A stretch of 6,811 nucleotides of DNA from Anaerolineales bacterium (GCA_024763295.1 JANTFU010000123.1:1-6811), one strand, 5' to 3'; shown: positions 1 through 5,947, numbered from the stretch's first letter. Notes: generated by a model not told the origin, from the letters alone. A program made the numbers and translations.

Positions 1-135
1 GCCGAGGAACCACGCACCTTTATCCTTGCGGACGTGGATAACGAGACCTTATTCGGGAAGGCAGACATCATCCAAAACGGCGAGCAAGCTGAGGTCACGG
101 TCGGCGCGCGCCGAGGGGTTGTCTTACAGGGTTAG
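1..135 (+). CDS. C-terminal end of an unidentified protein (5' end outside window)
   Basis: Frame +1 is open from the first base to a TAG at 133-135 and encodes 44 residues, beginning AEEPRTFILADVDNETLFGK and ending GARRGVVLQG. Codon choice looks like real coding sequence, and the stop falls just before the terminator hairpin at 161-190, as expected for a gene converging on the minus-strand cluster. The peptide alternates hydrophobic and charged residues like a small beta-rich domain end. I recognise no family and assign no function. An overlapping ATG-started frame (26-235) runs through the terminator and into the sulfotransferase, so it is unlikely to be real. Confidence 0.5.
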   Translation, partial: AEEPRTFILADVDNETLFGKADIIQNGEQAEVTVGARRGVVLQG

Positions 136-160
136 CGTTTCCTACATCCAATCAAACAAA

Positions 161-190
161 AAGAGACCGCCAAACTTCCGGCGGTCTCTT
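161..190 (-). terminator. Rho-independent terminator of the minus-strand cluster
   Basis: A perfect 11-bp inverted repeat (AAGAGACCGCC at 161-171 and its complement at 180-190) encloses an 8-base loop. On the minus strand the stem is followed by a T-rich run, TTTTTGTTTG. It begins three bases after the sulfotransferase stop codon, marking that gene as the last of the transcript. On the plus strand no T-run follows the stem, so it should act mainly on the minus-strand transcript, though it may also insulate the convergent gene ending at 135. Confidence 0.9.
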
Positions 191-193
191 GCT

Positions 194-1048
194 TTACCAA
201 TCGTGATTTTCTTCATAACCCAATCTCCGGAGTAAATCCCCGCTAACTTCTTTGAAAAGGGCTTTGTTTTCGGCTGAGAAATGCTCTTTCCAGCCGCCCG
301 TCTTCCCTGAGCGAAAGGTGTGACTCTTTTTCGGGTCGATGGCTTCGACCAAAATCTCTAGCGCCTTTTCGCGTGGCGTGGGGATTTTATAGCCCGTTTT
401 CTCGACCTGCTCGAGCATGGCAAGCAAAGTCTCGTCACGCTTGTTGCGCAAGTCTTCAAAGCGGATGCACATGACGTGCTCTTGTTCCAACCATTTGAAG
501 ACGCCGGTATACCGCTCGCGCACGCTGACCATGTATAAATCATCTTGCTGAATGCCCGTAATGGCGACCTTAAGACGCGCATCAAAATCGGGCAGGGAGT
601 TGTAGTAGGCGTGCATCCCGTGACCGGTGTGCATATCGGTCGCAAAGAAGACTTGTGAGACGAGCATGTCACGCGGGTCGCGGTAAATGAAGTAATTCAC
701 GCGCTCCGGTTTGGCAATCACTGCCAAATTTTCAGGCGAGGCTTCGATGTAGCCCCAACCGATAGCGTGGCGCGGCTGCTTGCGCAGATCGGCAGCAACT
801 TCGCTTGGCTCGCGGCGACGTCCGTTCGGCTCGATGGTGCGCACGGGGTCAGCGACCGTATACGCATAGGGCATTATCTGCGTAAAGCCATTCAGGATTT
901 GGAGCAGAAGATGCGATCCGCTTTTGGGTTTGGCATTACCAAAGATGAGTGGAGCGTCGTTAAAAGACAATCTCCGCCAACGCAAAACCGCCTGAGCATA
1001 TTTGCCCGGCTCGCGTAATTTCTGACGGAGAAGGTTTTGGATAGACAT
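194..1048 (-). CDS. PAPS-dependent sulfotransferase (Sulfotransfer_1-like)
   Basis: This 284-residue protein should move a sulfuryl group from PAPS to an acceptor, here probably a sugar or glycan. Visible motifs are the 5'-phosphosulfate-binding loop PKSGSHLL (residues 41-48), the 3'-phosphate-binding segment YRDPRDMLVS (122-131), and the C-terminal cofactor motif RSGKTGGWKEHF (246-257), which matches the family pattern RKGxxGDWKxxF. The length fits the cytosolic sulfotransferase fold, and there is no signal peptide or membrane segment. I chose the ATG at 1048. The frame stays open to a further ATG at 1087, but those 13 extra residues (MCTQHAIRNTQYT) are only translated heptamer repeat. No Shine-Dalgarno precedes 1048; the bases before it are repeat. 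As last gene before the terminator it pairs logically with the PAPS-making enzyme at the other end. The acceptor is unknown. Confidence 0.87.
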   Translation of the reverse strand: MSIQNLLRQKLREPGKYAQAVLRWRRLSFNDAPLIFGNAKPKSGSHLLLQILNGFTQIMPYAYTVADPVRTIEPNGRRREPSEVAADLRKQPRHAIGWGYIEASPENLAVIAKPERVNYFIYRDPRDMLVSQVFFATDMHTGHGMHAYYNSLPDFDARLKVAITGIQQDDLYMVSVRERYTGVFKWLEQEHVMCIRFEDLRNKRDETLLAMLEQVEKTGYKIPTPREKALEILVEAIDPKKSHTFRSGKTGGWKEHFSAENKALFKEVSGDLLRRLGYEENHDW

Positions 1049-1115
1049 TGTGTATTGCGTATTGCGTATTGCGTGTTGCGTACACAAGCTTAATACGCAA
1101 CACGCAACACGTTCT
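1049..1115. repeat. TATTGCG heptamer repeat forming a hairpin
   Basis: The 67-base gap between the NeuB-like gene and the sulfotransferase is nearly all repeat. TATTGCG occurs at 1053-1059, 1060-1066 and 1067-1073, followed by the variant TGTTGCG at 1074-1080. On the other side, CGCAACA occurs at 1096-1102 and 1103-1109 in inverse orientation. The arms 1065-1082 and 1094-1111 pair over 18 bp with one mismatch around an 11-base loop that contains an AAGCTT palindrome. The element starts 4 bases after the NeuB-like stop and ends 4 bases before the sulfotransferase start. No T-run follows on the minus strand, so a simple terminator is unlikely. Confidence 0.85.
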
Positions 1116-1991
1116 CTATTTCACGCGCCGCAGTTTCGCCCGCGATGACATTTCGCTTTCGTAGACCTTTTTGACGCCATCGCCGAGGCTTTGTTCGGTG
1201 ACACGGATGTACTTGGCAAGTTTGCGCAAGCCGCCCGGCTCAACCGAAGCGGATTGATCGCTGCCCCACATGGCGCGGTCGGTGGTGATGTGACGTTCAA
1301 CCATGCACGCGCCCAACGCTACCGCCACCGCCGAGGGGACTAAGCCAACTTCATGACCGGAATAACCGATGGGGATATTCGGAAATTCGGCTTTCAAGGT
1401 TTGAATCATACGCAGGTTCAATTCTTCGGGCGGGCAGGGATAGGCGCTGGTGGAGTGCATCACGCCTAAATTCTCTTCGCCGACGGTTGCGATTCCTTTG
1501 CGAATCTCTTCCATCGTAGACATACCGGTCGAGATGATAATCGGTCGCCCCGTTGAGCGGACTTTTTTCAAAAGCGGATAATCCGTCAGCGCAGCGGAGG
1601 GAAGTTTGTAAGCAGGGGTATCAAACTGTTCCATAAAGTCCACCGAGCCTTCATCCCAAACCGAGACAAACCAGTCGATGCCTTTTTCTTTGCAATAGCG
1701 GTCAATTTCGGTGTATTCATCTACGCCAAACTCGACCTTGTAGCGATACTCAAGGTAGGTGATGTAGCCCCAAGGCGTCTGGCGCATTTTGGACTGCTGA
1801 TCTTTCGGGGTGCAGACATCGGGGGTGCGTTTCTGAAATTTCACTGCGTCAATACCCGCCGCAACAGCCGCATCGATCATTTGCTTGGCAAGCTCTACGC
1901 TGCCATTGTGGTTGATGCCGATCTCACCGATGATGTAGGTGGGGTGGTTGTCGCCAATCAGCTTATTACCTATTTTTAGTTCACGAGTCAT
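1116..1991 (-). CDS. NeuB-type nonulosonic acid synthase, catalytic barrel only
   Basis: Enzymes of this family condense phosphoenolpyruvate with an N-acylated hexosamine or its 6-phosphate to give a sialic-acid-type nine-carbon sugar in the cytoplasm. Diagnostic segments are EIGINHNGS (residues 23-31), KFQKR (51-55), the STGMST segment (154-159), HSTSAYPCPPEELNL (179-193), GYSGHE with a probable metal-binding His213, and ERHIT (232-236) with a second His. The protein is 291 residues, against about 340-350 for classical NeuB. It stops just after the GDGVKKVYESE segment, where the linker to the C-terminal SAF (antifreeze-like) domain normally begins, so that domain is absent. The stop is a clean TAG with no sign of a frameshift. 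The exact product (neuraminic, legionaminic, KDN or other) cannot be read from sequence. The start at 1991 has a good AGGAG site. A symbol is withheld because specificity is uncertain. Confidence 0.88.
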   Translation of the reverse strand: MTRELKIGNKLIGDNHPTYIIGEIGINHNGSVELAKQMIDAAVAAGIDAVKFQKRTPDVCTPKDQQSKMRQTPWGYITYLEYRYKVEFGVDEYTEIDRYCKEKGIDWFVSVWDEGSVDFMEQFDTPAYKLPSAALTDYPLLKKVRSTGRPIIISTGMSTMEEIRKGIATVGEENLGVMHSTSAYPCPPEELNLRMIQTLKAEFPNIPIGYSGHEVGLVPSAVAVALGACMVERHITTDRAMWGSDQSASVEPGGLRKLAKYIRVTEQSLGDGVKKVYESEMSSRAKLRRVK

Positions 1992-1996
1992 TTTTT

Positions 1997-2001
1997 CTCC
2001 T
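1997..2001 (-). promoter_or_regulatory. Shine-Dalgarno site of the NeuB-like gene
   Basis: The minus strand reads AGGAG followed by five or six A residues and then the ATG at 1991. The five-base spacing confirms the chosen start. It is one of only two clear ribosome binding sites in the cluster. Confidence 0.8.
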
Positions 2002-2012
2002 AATTCTTTTCA

Positions 2013-2088
2013 CCACGAAGGACACAAAGAAGCACAAAGGGGAAAAAACTTTTGGGCTTTTCTTCGTGACCCTTCGTGTCCTTTGTGG
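2013..2088. repeat. CACRAAGG-type imperfect palindrome
   Basis: Between the cytidylyltransferase stop and the NeuB-like gene lies a long imperfect inverted repeat. Arms 2013-2039 and 2062-2088 pair at 21 of 27 positions, plus one G:T, around a 22-base A/T-rich loop. Each arm is built from repeated CACRAAGG-like words (CACGAAGGA, CACAAAG, CACAAAGG) spaced 9-10 bases apart. Most differences between arms are purine for purine. The outer end abuts the cytidylyltransferase stop codon (2089-2091) directly. The inner side leaves about 20 bases of normal leader with the Shine-Dalgarno of the next gene. Confidence 0.85.
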
Positions 2089-3312
2089 TTAATCGTTTTT
2101 TCTTTCTAAAATCAAATCACAAATCTCCCGCACAGCGCCATGACCGCCGTTTTTGCTCAACACAAAATCGGCTTTTTGCAGCACGTCGGGATGCGAATCG
2201 GCGACGGCGACGCCCCAACCGACCAGCGGAAAGGCGGGCAGATCGTTAATATCGTTGCCGACGAAAATAGTCTCCGCCGGATCGACCCCCAATTGGGCTT
2301 GTTCCCGTTTAAGGACATCGGTCTTGTCGTCGATTCCTTGCCGGTAAGGAATGCCCAGCTTTTTGCAACGGGCTGCCACGACGGGATTTCTCTCCTTCGA
2401 GATGACGACGACGGGAATCCCCGCCTTGACCAGTTGCTGAATGCCAAAGCCATCGCCCCGACTGGCAGCTACCGTTTCTCGTCCATCCTGATCTGTCCAG
2501 ACGCGGTTGTCGGTCATCACACCGTCAAAGTCGAGAAAAAGCGCTTTAACGGAATCAGGCATAGGGCGGCGAACGGCTCCGGGCGAGACGAAGTCGAGAT
2601 TCCCAAATTTGATCAGATATTCATACTTCGCCCAATCCGAAAGATTATCAATATCCACTGTATAGGTGGGGTCTATGATGAGCGGGAAAATTTTCCCGCC
2701 GGTCATGGATTTCTGTTCAAGAATGGTGCGTGGACGAATGGCATCTACATGACCGGTTTGCCAGTAGACGGGCGGCAGGCTTTGGCGGGGGGCGTTGTAG
2801 GGTTCGGCGATGCCCTCCACGTCGAGCAGGTTGCGCATGGGGGCATTTTCGCCCTTTGGCAGCCGCCACATCTTATGCGGATTTTGCCCCGCCGGAACGA
2901 CGCCGCGCACCGAATCGGCTTCGGGGTTATCGAGCAGGATGCGGATGGCATCATCCACGCAGGTCAGCGGGCGGATGGGCGAGGTGGGGCGCAGTTGCAC
3001 GACCACGCCGGGGTGATAATTTTCGTTTTCCGCCAACCACTCAAGGGCGTGGACAAAAACGGGCAGGTCGGTGGTGTTGTCTTCCGCAAAAAGGGAGGGG
3101 CGCATAAAGGGCGTTTCCGCGCCATATTCGCGCGCGACTTCGGCAATTTCGTCGTCGTCGGTGCTAACGATGACGCGCGTCACGAGTTCGGATTTCAAGC
3201 CAGCCGCGATGCTATAGGCAATCAGCGGATAACCGGCAAAGTCACGGATATTTTTGCGCGGGATGCCTTTCGAGCCGCCGCGCGCGGGGATAATTGCGAG
3301 GATTTCTGTCAT
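2089..3312 (-). CDS. CMP-nonulosonate cytidylyltransferase fused to KdsC-type HAD phosphatase domain
   Basis: This 407-residue protein has two domains. Residues 1 to about 235 are an acylneuraminate cytidylyltransferase, which activates a nonulosonate with CTP. It carries the nucleotide-binding motif PARGGSKGIPRKN (9-21), QLRPTSPIR (106-114) and the acidic TVDID (218-222). Residues from about 255 to the end form a HAD domain of the KDO-8-phosphate phosphatase type: LDFDGVMTD (260-268, with nucleophile Asp261 and Asp263), VISKE (303-307), a Lys at 330, GNDINDLP (352-359) and the tail GGHGAVREICD. All HAD catalytic positions I can check are present, so the domain may be active. Single-domain bacterial NeuA is about 220-230 residues; the fused layout resembles animal CMP-sialate synthetase. 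The motif-bearing N-terminus fixes the start at 3312, yet no Shine-Dalgarno precedes it because the GGTATCA array ends two bases away. A 423-codon frame opposite it is a shadow. Confidence 0.92.
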   Translation of the reverse strand: MTEILAIIPARGGSKGIPRKNIRDFAGYPLIAYSIAAGLKSELVTRVIVSTDDDEIAEVAREYGAETPFMRPSLFAEDNTTDLPVFVHALEWLAENENYHPGVVVQLRPTSPIRPLTCVDDAIRILLDNPEADSVRGVVPAGQNPHKMWRLPKGENAPMRNLLDVEGIAEPYNAPRQSLPPVYWQTGHVDAIRPRTILEQKSMTGGKIFPLIIDPTYTVDIDNLSDWAKYEYLIKFGNLDFVSPGAVRRPMPDSVKALFLDFDGVMTDNRVWTDQDGRETVAASRGDGFGIQQLVKAGIPVVVISKERNPVVAARCKKLGIPYRQGIDDKTDVLKREQAQLGVDPAETIFVGNDINDLPAFPLVGWGVAVADSHPDVLQKADFVLSKNGGHGAVREICDLILERKND

Positions 3313-3314
3313 AG

Positions 3315-3398
3315 GGTATCAGGTATCAGGTATCAGGTATCAGGTATCAGGTATCAGGTATCAGGTATCAGGTATCAGGTATCAGGTATCAGGTATCA
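3315..3398. repeat. Perfect 12-copy GGTATCA heptamer array
   Basis: Twelve identical, uninterrupted copies of GGTATCA fill 84 bases (unit TGATACC on the minus strand). The array ends two bases upstream of the cytidylyltransferase ATG, so it occupies the whole ribosome-binding region. The perfect identity suggests recent expansion or active homogenisation. Degenerate relatives (AATCAGG words) continue from 3417 to 3430. The period of seven lies outside any coding frame, so a change in copy number would alter leader length rather than reading frame. Confidence 0.95.
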
Positions 3399-3419
3399 GG
3401 AACGAGGATAAAAGAAATC

Positions 3420-3472
3420 AGGAATCAGGGCAAGGTTTTTCCTGATTCCTAATCAACTAATCCCTGATTCCT
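3420..3472. repeat. CCTGATTCCT palindrome with two alternative partners
   Basis: AGGAATCAGG at 3420-3429 is matched by two inverse copies, CCTGATTCCT at 3441-3450 and at 3463-3472. The first pairing is 10 bp with an 11-base loop; the second is 11 bp (3420-3430 with 3462-3472) with a longer loop. The element begins 3 bases after the SDR stop codon and shares the ATCAGG word with the neighbouring heptamer array. On the minus strand the short hairpin is followed by a moderately T-rich stretch (TTTCTTTTATCC), so weak termination is possible but unproven. Confidence 0.8.
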
Positions 3473-3475
3473 AAC

Positions 3476-4306
3476 TTACCACGCCGTCCAACCGCCATCA
3501 ACGATGAGGTTGTTGCCGGTCATATACGATGATGCTTCAGACGCAAGGAAGAGCAGCGCGCCATTCATTTCGTCTTTATGCGCCATGCGTCCCATGATGG
3601 TTTTTTCGGCATATTTGCGGGTGAAGGTCTCGTTGTGATTGTTGAAGACCCCGCCGGGGGTGAGCGCATTCACGCGCAGATCGGTGCCTGCGTAGTAGGC
3701 GGCTAAATATTTGGTAAAGCCGACCACGCCCGCTTTGGTGGTCGTGTAATAAACCGGTTTGTAAGCGATGCGGCTGCCGTCGTCATTTAGGTAAAGGCGC
3801 TGATCGGGACCATTCAGCCCGTAGGTGGAGCAGATGTTGATAATGCTGCCTTTTTTGCCATTCGCAACCATTGGTTTTACACAGGCTTGGGTCACGAGGA
3901 ACATGCCAGTCAGGTTCACGTCGACGGCAGCACGGAAGTCTTCGAGGGGGTAGGTCTCGAAAGCGCCGGGGGCGATCCCTTTTTCTGATGCAGCGGCATC
4001 AAATTTCGGGTCAAGGGCGGCGGAGTTGACGAGGATATCGAGGCTGCCGAACGCTTTGAGCGTGGTATCCACAAGAGCATCGACCGAATCCTGTTTGGTC
4101 ACATCCAAACCAAAACCGATTGCGGCGTAACCTGCATCCGTCAATTTTGATGCGGTTTTATGTGCGGCATCTTCGGCAATATCCGCTACGACGACATTCG
4201 CCCCCGCTTCTGCGAGGGTGCGGCAAAATTCAGTGCCGAGCAAACCGGAGCCGCCCGTGACGACCGCCGTTTTGCCTTTGAGATCAAATTTTTCTTGAAT
4301 GGTCAT
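3476..4306 (-). CDS. Short-chain dehydrogenase/reductase (SDR), possibly PtmA-like
   Basis: This 276-residue protein is a classical SDR that should use NAD(P)H to oxidise or reduce a sugar-type substrate in the cytoplasm. It shows the cofactor loop TGGSGLLG (17-24), an acidic residue Asp42 after the second strand that favours NAD(H), NSAA (94-97) in place of the usual NNAG, Ser160, the catalytic Tyr187-x-x-x-Lys191 pair, a PG motif (217-218) and the C-terminal segment NNLIVDGGW (265-273). About 20 extra residues sit between Ser160 and Tyr187. SDRs near NeuA/NeuB genes include PtmA of flagellin-modification loci, so a role in making the nonulosonate precursor or a derivative is plausible but inferred. 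The gene lies 14 bases after the membrane glycosyltransferase and has its own AGGA site, indicating a tight pair. Confidence 0.88.
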   Translation of the reverse strand: MTIQEKFDLKGKTAVVTGGSGLLGTEFCRTLAEAGANVVVADIAEDAAHKTASKLTDAGYAAIGFGLDVTKQDSVDALVDTTLKAFGSLDILVNSAALDPKFDAAASEKGIAPGAFETYPLEDFRAAVDVNLTGMFLVTQACVKPMVANGKKGSIINICSTYGLNGPDQRLYLNDDGSRIAYKPVYYTTTKAGVVGFTKYLAAYYAGTDLRVNALTPGGVFNNHNETFTRKYAEKTIMGRMAHKDEMNGALLFLASEASSYMTGNNLIVDGGWTAW

Positions 4307-4312
4307 AATTTT

Positions 4313-4316
4313 TCCT
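4313..4316 (-). promoter_or_regulatory. Shine-Dalgarno site of the SDR gene
   Basis: AGGA lies six bases before the ATG at 4306 on the minus strand, inside the 14-base gap after the glycosyltransferase stop. It supports this start and a shared transcript. Confidence 0.65.
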
Positions 4317-4320
4317 GTTT

Positions 4321-5859
4321 TTATTTTTTTGAATAGAGGTTGCCCAAACCCGATTTAACAGTGGGCGTTAAGCCTGCGGTAATGCTTTCTACCACATCAG
4401 GATCGGCATAATCGAAAAAGAAATAAGCCAGCACGGCATCTCCGGCTGCGATTTCTTCGTGAATCTGCGCGACATCCCAGATCATGTAAGGCGCACGCCC
4501 CGTCCAAAAATAGACGGCAGGCGGTTGATTGGTATAAATTTTGATGTCGTCTGGCAACTCACGGATAGCGTCCATGACAATCGATTCACGCCAGCGCCAG
4601 GAGGCAAATCCGGTTGGGGTTTGGCGCAACTCTTTAACCATGTCGATCTGCGCAAGCGTGAAGATGAGCAACAGCAAAATCGCAATACTACCCGCAAGTA
4701 CGCGCCTGACAATTTTACCCTGTTCAAATGCCTGATGTAGAAAATGTGTCAGCAACAGCAACAGGGCAACGTAAACGGGCGAAAGGATGCGGTCATTAAG
4801 CGGCGTGGCGGCATCGAAAAAGGTCAACGAAACCAACAGTGAACCCATATAGCCGAAAATATACAGCCCCGTGATAAAAGGCAAAGCGTTTGGCGCGGCA
4901 TTTTTCTGCGGTTGGATGAAGTATTTAATCCCTTGCGGCAAAAGCCAGAACAAAAGCATCAGCGCAATCATGGCAACGACAATGCCAAGAAAAATGTAGT
5001 TTTCGTACCACGCCGCCCGCAAACTAGGCAGGGGAATAACGAAATCAAAAAATTCATGTAAACCGCGTTGGACGTTATCAAGCGTCACGGGATGCCAGTG
5101 TATGGCGCGATTCGTTGCGCTGCCACCAACAATTTCATTGCGCATCATCCATGCGAAGATGGGTGGGATTGCCCCAAGAAGAAAAATGCCAAACGAGATA
5201 AAACGTTTGCGCCACGTCGGATAAAGAATAAAGATGGCAACAACAAAAGTCGCAAATAATGACAGCGCTGCGTAGCGCGTGAGGTAGGAGAGGGCGGTCA
5301 GGAGACCGGTTAGGAATAGCCAATTCCCCCCTCTGTCCTGTCGGTACTCTCCCTTCGAGAGAGGGTGGAGGGAGAGACCAAGGGCTTTGGCAAATACCCA
5401 AAACGCCAACAAACTCACAAAGAGATAAAGCGGTTCGCTCAAGGCTTGGGCGTGTAAGCGCAGGATGGCGCTGTTGCTGAGATATAAAAGGGAAAGAAAG
5501 GTAGCCCAAAGCGTTGACTTGGTCATTTTATGCCCAAGCAAGAATAGCAACGCGGCGTTCGCGCCCATAACGAGTATGTTCAATGCGCGTGCGCTGCGAT
5601 AGGGGTCAATCTTAAGAAGATAGCTAAGGGCAGCAAGCGTGGCAGGATAGCCGGGGGGCCAATGCGTAATCGGCTCTAATCCGCTGGCAAGCCAAGTGCG
5701 GGTAAAACCCAATCCGCCTAACAGGGCGCGAGCAGCAGCGATGTAGGAAATGGCGTCGTCGATTAGTCCAAGCCCGTAGGGCGTGCTGAAATTGAGCAAC
5801 CAAATCCCGGTCGCAGTGACCAAGCCTAAAAGGAGAGCGAATACGGGTTTTCTATCCAT
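4321..5859 (-). CDS. Polytopic GT-C-like membrane glycosyltransferase (PMT/ArnT-type)
   Basis: This 512-residue protein has about 11 hydrophobic segments (near residues 6-24, 92-109, 116-133, 144-160, 180-193, 197-213, 220-238, 288-308, 326-348, 358-374 and 387-405) and a soluble tail of about 107 residues. Its first outer loop has an acidic pair (Asp34-Asp35, in LIDDAISYIAAARALLGG) and HWPPGYP (66-72). A later loop has NDRILSPVYV (355-364). This plan fits GT-C enzymes that move sugars from a polyprenyl-phosphate donor on the outer face of the membrane. Donor and acceptor are unknown. I chose ATG 5859 over the GTG at 5904, because the extra 15 residues are translated hairpin repeat. No Shine-Dalgarno is visible. 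Residues 162-179 are polar and seem to come from an inserted repeat (see 5326-5376). Homology is inferred from topology and motifs. Confidence 0.75.
   Translation of the reverse strand: MDRKPVFALLLGLVTATGIWLLNFSTPYGLGLIDDAISYIAAARALLGGLGFTRTWLASGLEPITHWPPGYPATLAALSYLLKIDPYRSARALNILVMGANAALLFLLGHKMTKSTLWATFLSLLYLSNSAILRLHAQALSEPLYLFVSLLAFWVFAKALGLSLHPLSKGEYRQDRGGNWLFLTGLLTALSYLTRYAALSLFATFVVAIFILYPTWRKRFISFGIFLLGAIPPIFAWMMRNEIVGGSATNRAIHWHPVTLDNVQRGLHEFFDFVIPLPSLRAAWYENYIFLGIVVAMIALMLLFWLLPQGIKYFIQPQKNAAPNALPFITGLYIFGYMGSLLVSLTFFDAATPLNDRILSPVYVALLLLLTHFLHQAFEQGKIVRRVLAGSIAILLLLIFTLAQIDMVKELRQTPTGFASWRWRESIVMDAIRELPDDIKIYTNQPPAVYFWTGRAPYMIWDVAQIHEEIAAGDAVLAYFFFDYADPDVVESITAGLTPTVKSGLGNLYSKK
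5326..5376. repeat. Palindromic GA-rich repeat embedded in the glycosyltransferase gene
   Basis: CTCTCCCT (5347-5354) and AGGGAGAG (5369-5376) form a perfect 8-bp inverted repeat, and a second GAGAG/CTCTC pairing lies within the loop. The stretch is strongly biased to purines on one strand compared with the surrounding gene. It keeps the frame open and encodes the polar run SLHPLSKGEYRQDRGG between two hydrophobic segments. It resembles dispersed intergenic GAGAGGG-type palindromes found in many bacterial genomes. The exact outer boundary is uncertain. Confidence 0.55.
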
Positions 5860-5870
5860 AGAAAAAGAAA

Positions 5871-5927
5871 GCGTGAAACGTAAAACGTAAGGCGCGGAGT
5901 TCACGCATCACGAATTACGTTTCACGC
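5871..5927. repeat. ACGTTTY heptamer hairpin, possible attenuator or terminator
   Basis: GCGTGAAACGTA (5871-5882) and its exact complement at 5916-5927 form a 12-bp stem, extended by one A:T pair (5883-5915) and, past two mismatches, by three more pairs, around a loop holding further related words. On the minus strand the second arm has a seven-base rhythm (ACGTTTT, ACGTTTC, ACGCTTT) and runs straight into TTTCTTTTTCT, which ends at the glycosyltransferase ATG. A stem followed by a T-run looks like an intrinsic terminator, placed between the sulfate-activation gene and the rest of the cluster. Confidence 0.8.
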
Positions 5928-5947
5928 TATTTTATCTTATTTGAAAT

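Noticed and set aside
1049..1087. N-terminal extension of the sulfotransferase from the ATG at 1087
   Set aside because: The extra 13 residues are translated heptamer repeat, and the start at 1048 gives the normal family length.
1116..1200. Frameshifted remnant of a SAF domain after the NeuB-like gene
   Set aside because: The sequence after the stop is heptamer repeat and then the sulfotransferase; no SAF-like residues appear in any frame of the short gap.
3315..3398. CRISPR array
   Set aside because: The units are only seven bases long and directly adjacent, with no spacers, and there are no cas genes.
2140..3411. A 423-codon plus-strand frame opposite the cytidylyltransferase
   Set aside because: It mirrors a gene with clear family motifs on the other strand, its own translation shows no recognisable domain, and its end is translated GGTATCA array (repeating VSGIRYQ).
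4459..4740. Small plus-strand frame inside the glycosyltransferase gene
   Set aside because: It is opposite a well-supported membrane protein gene, with no motif or separate leader.
5860..5904. GTG start of the glycosyltransferase at 5904
   Set aside because: The extra 15 residues are translated hairpin repeat; the ATG at 5859 leads directly into the first membrane segment.
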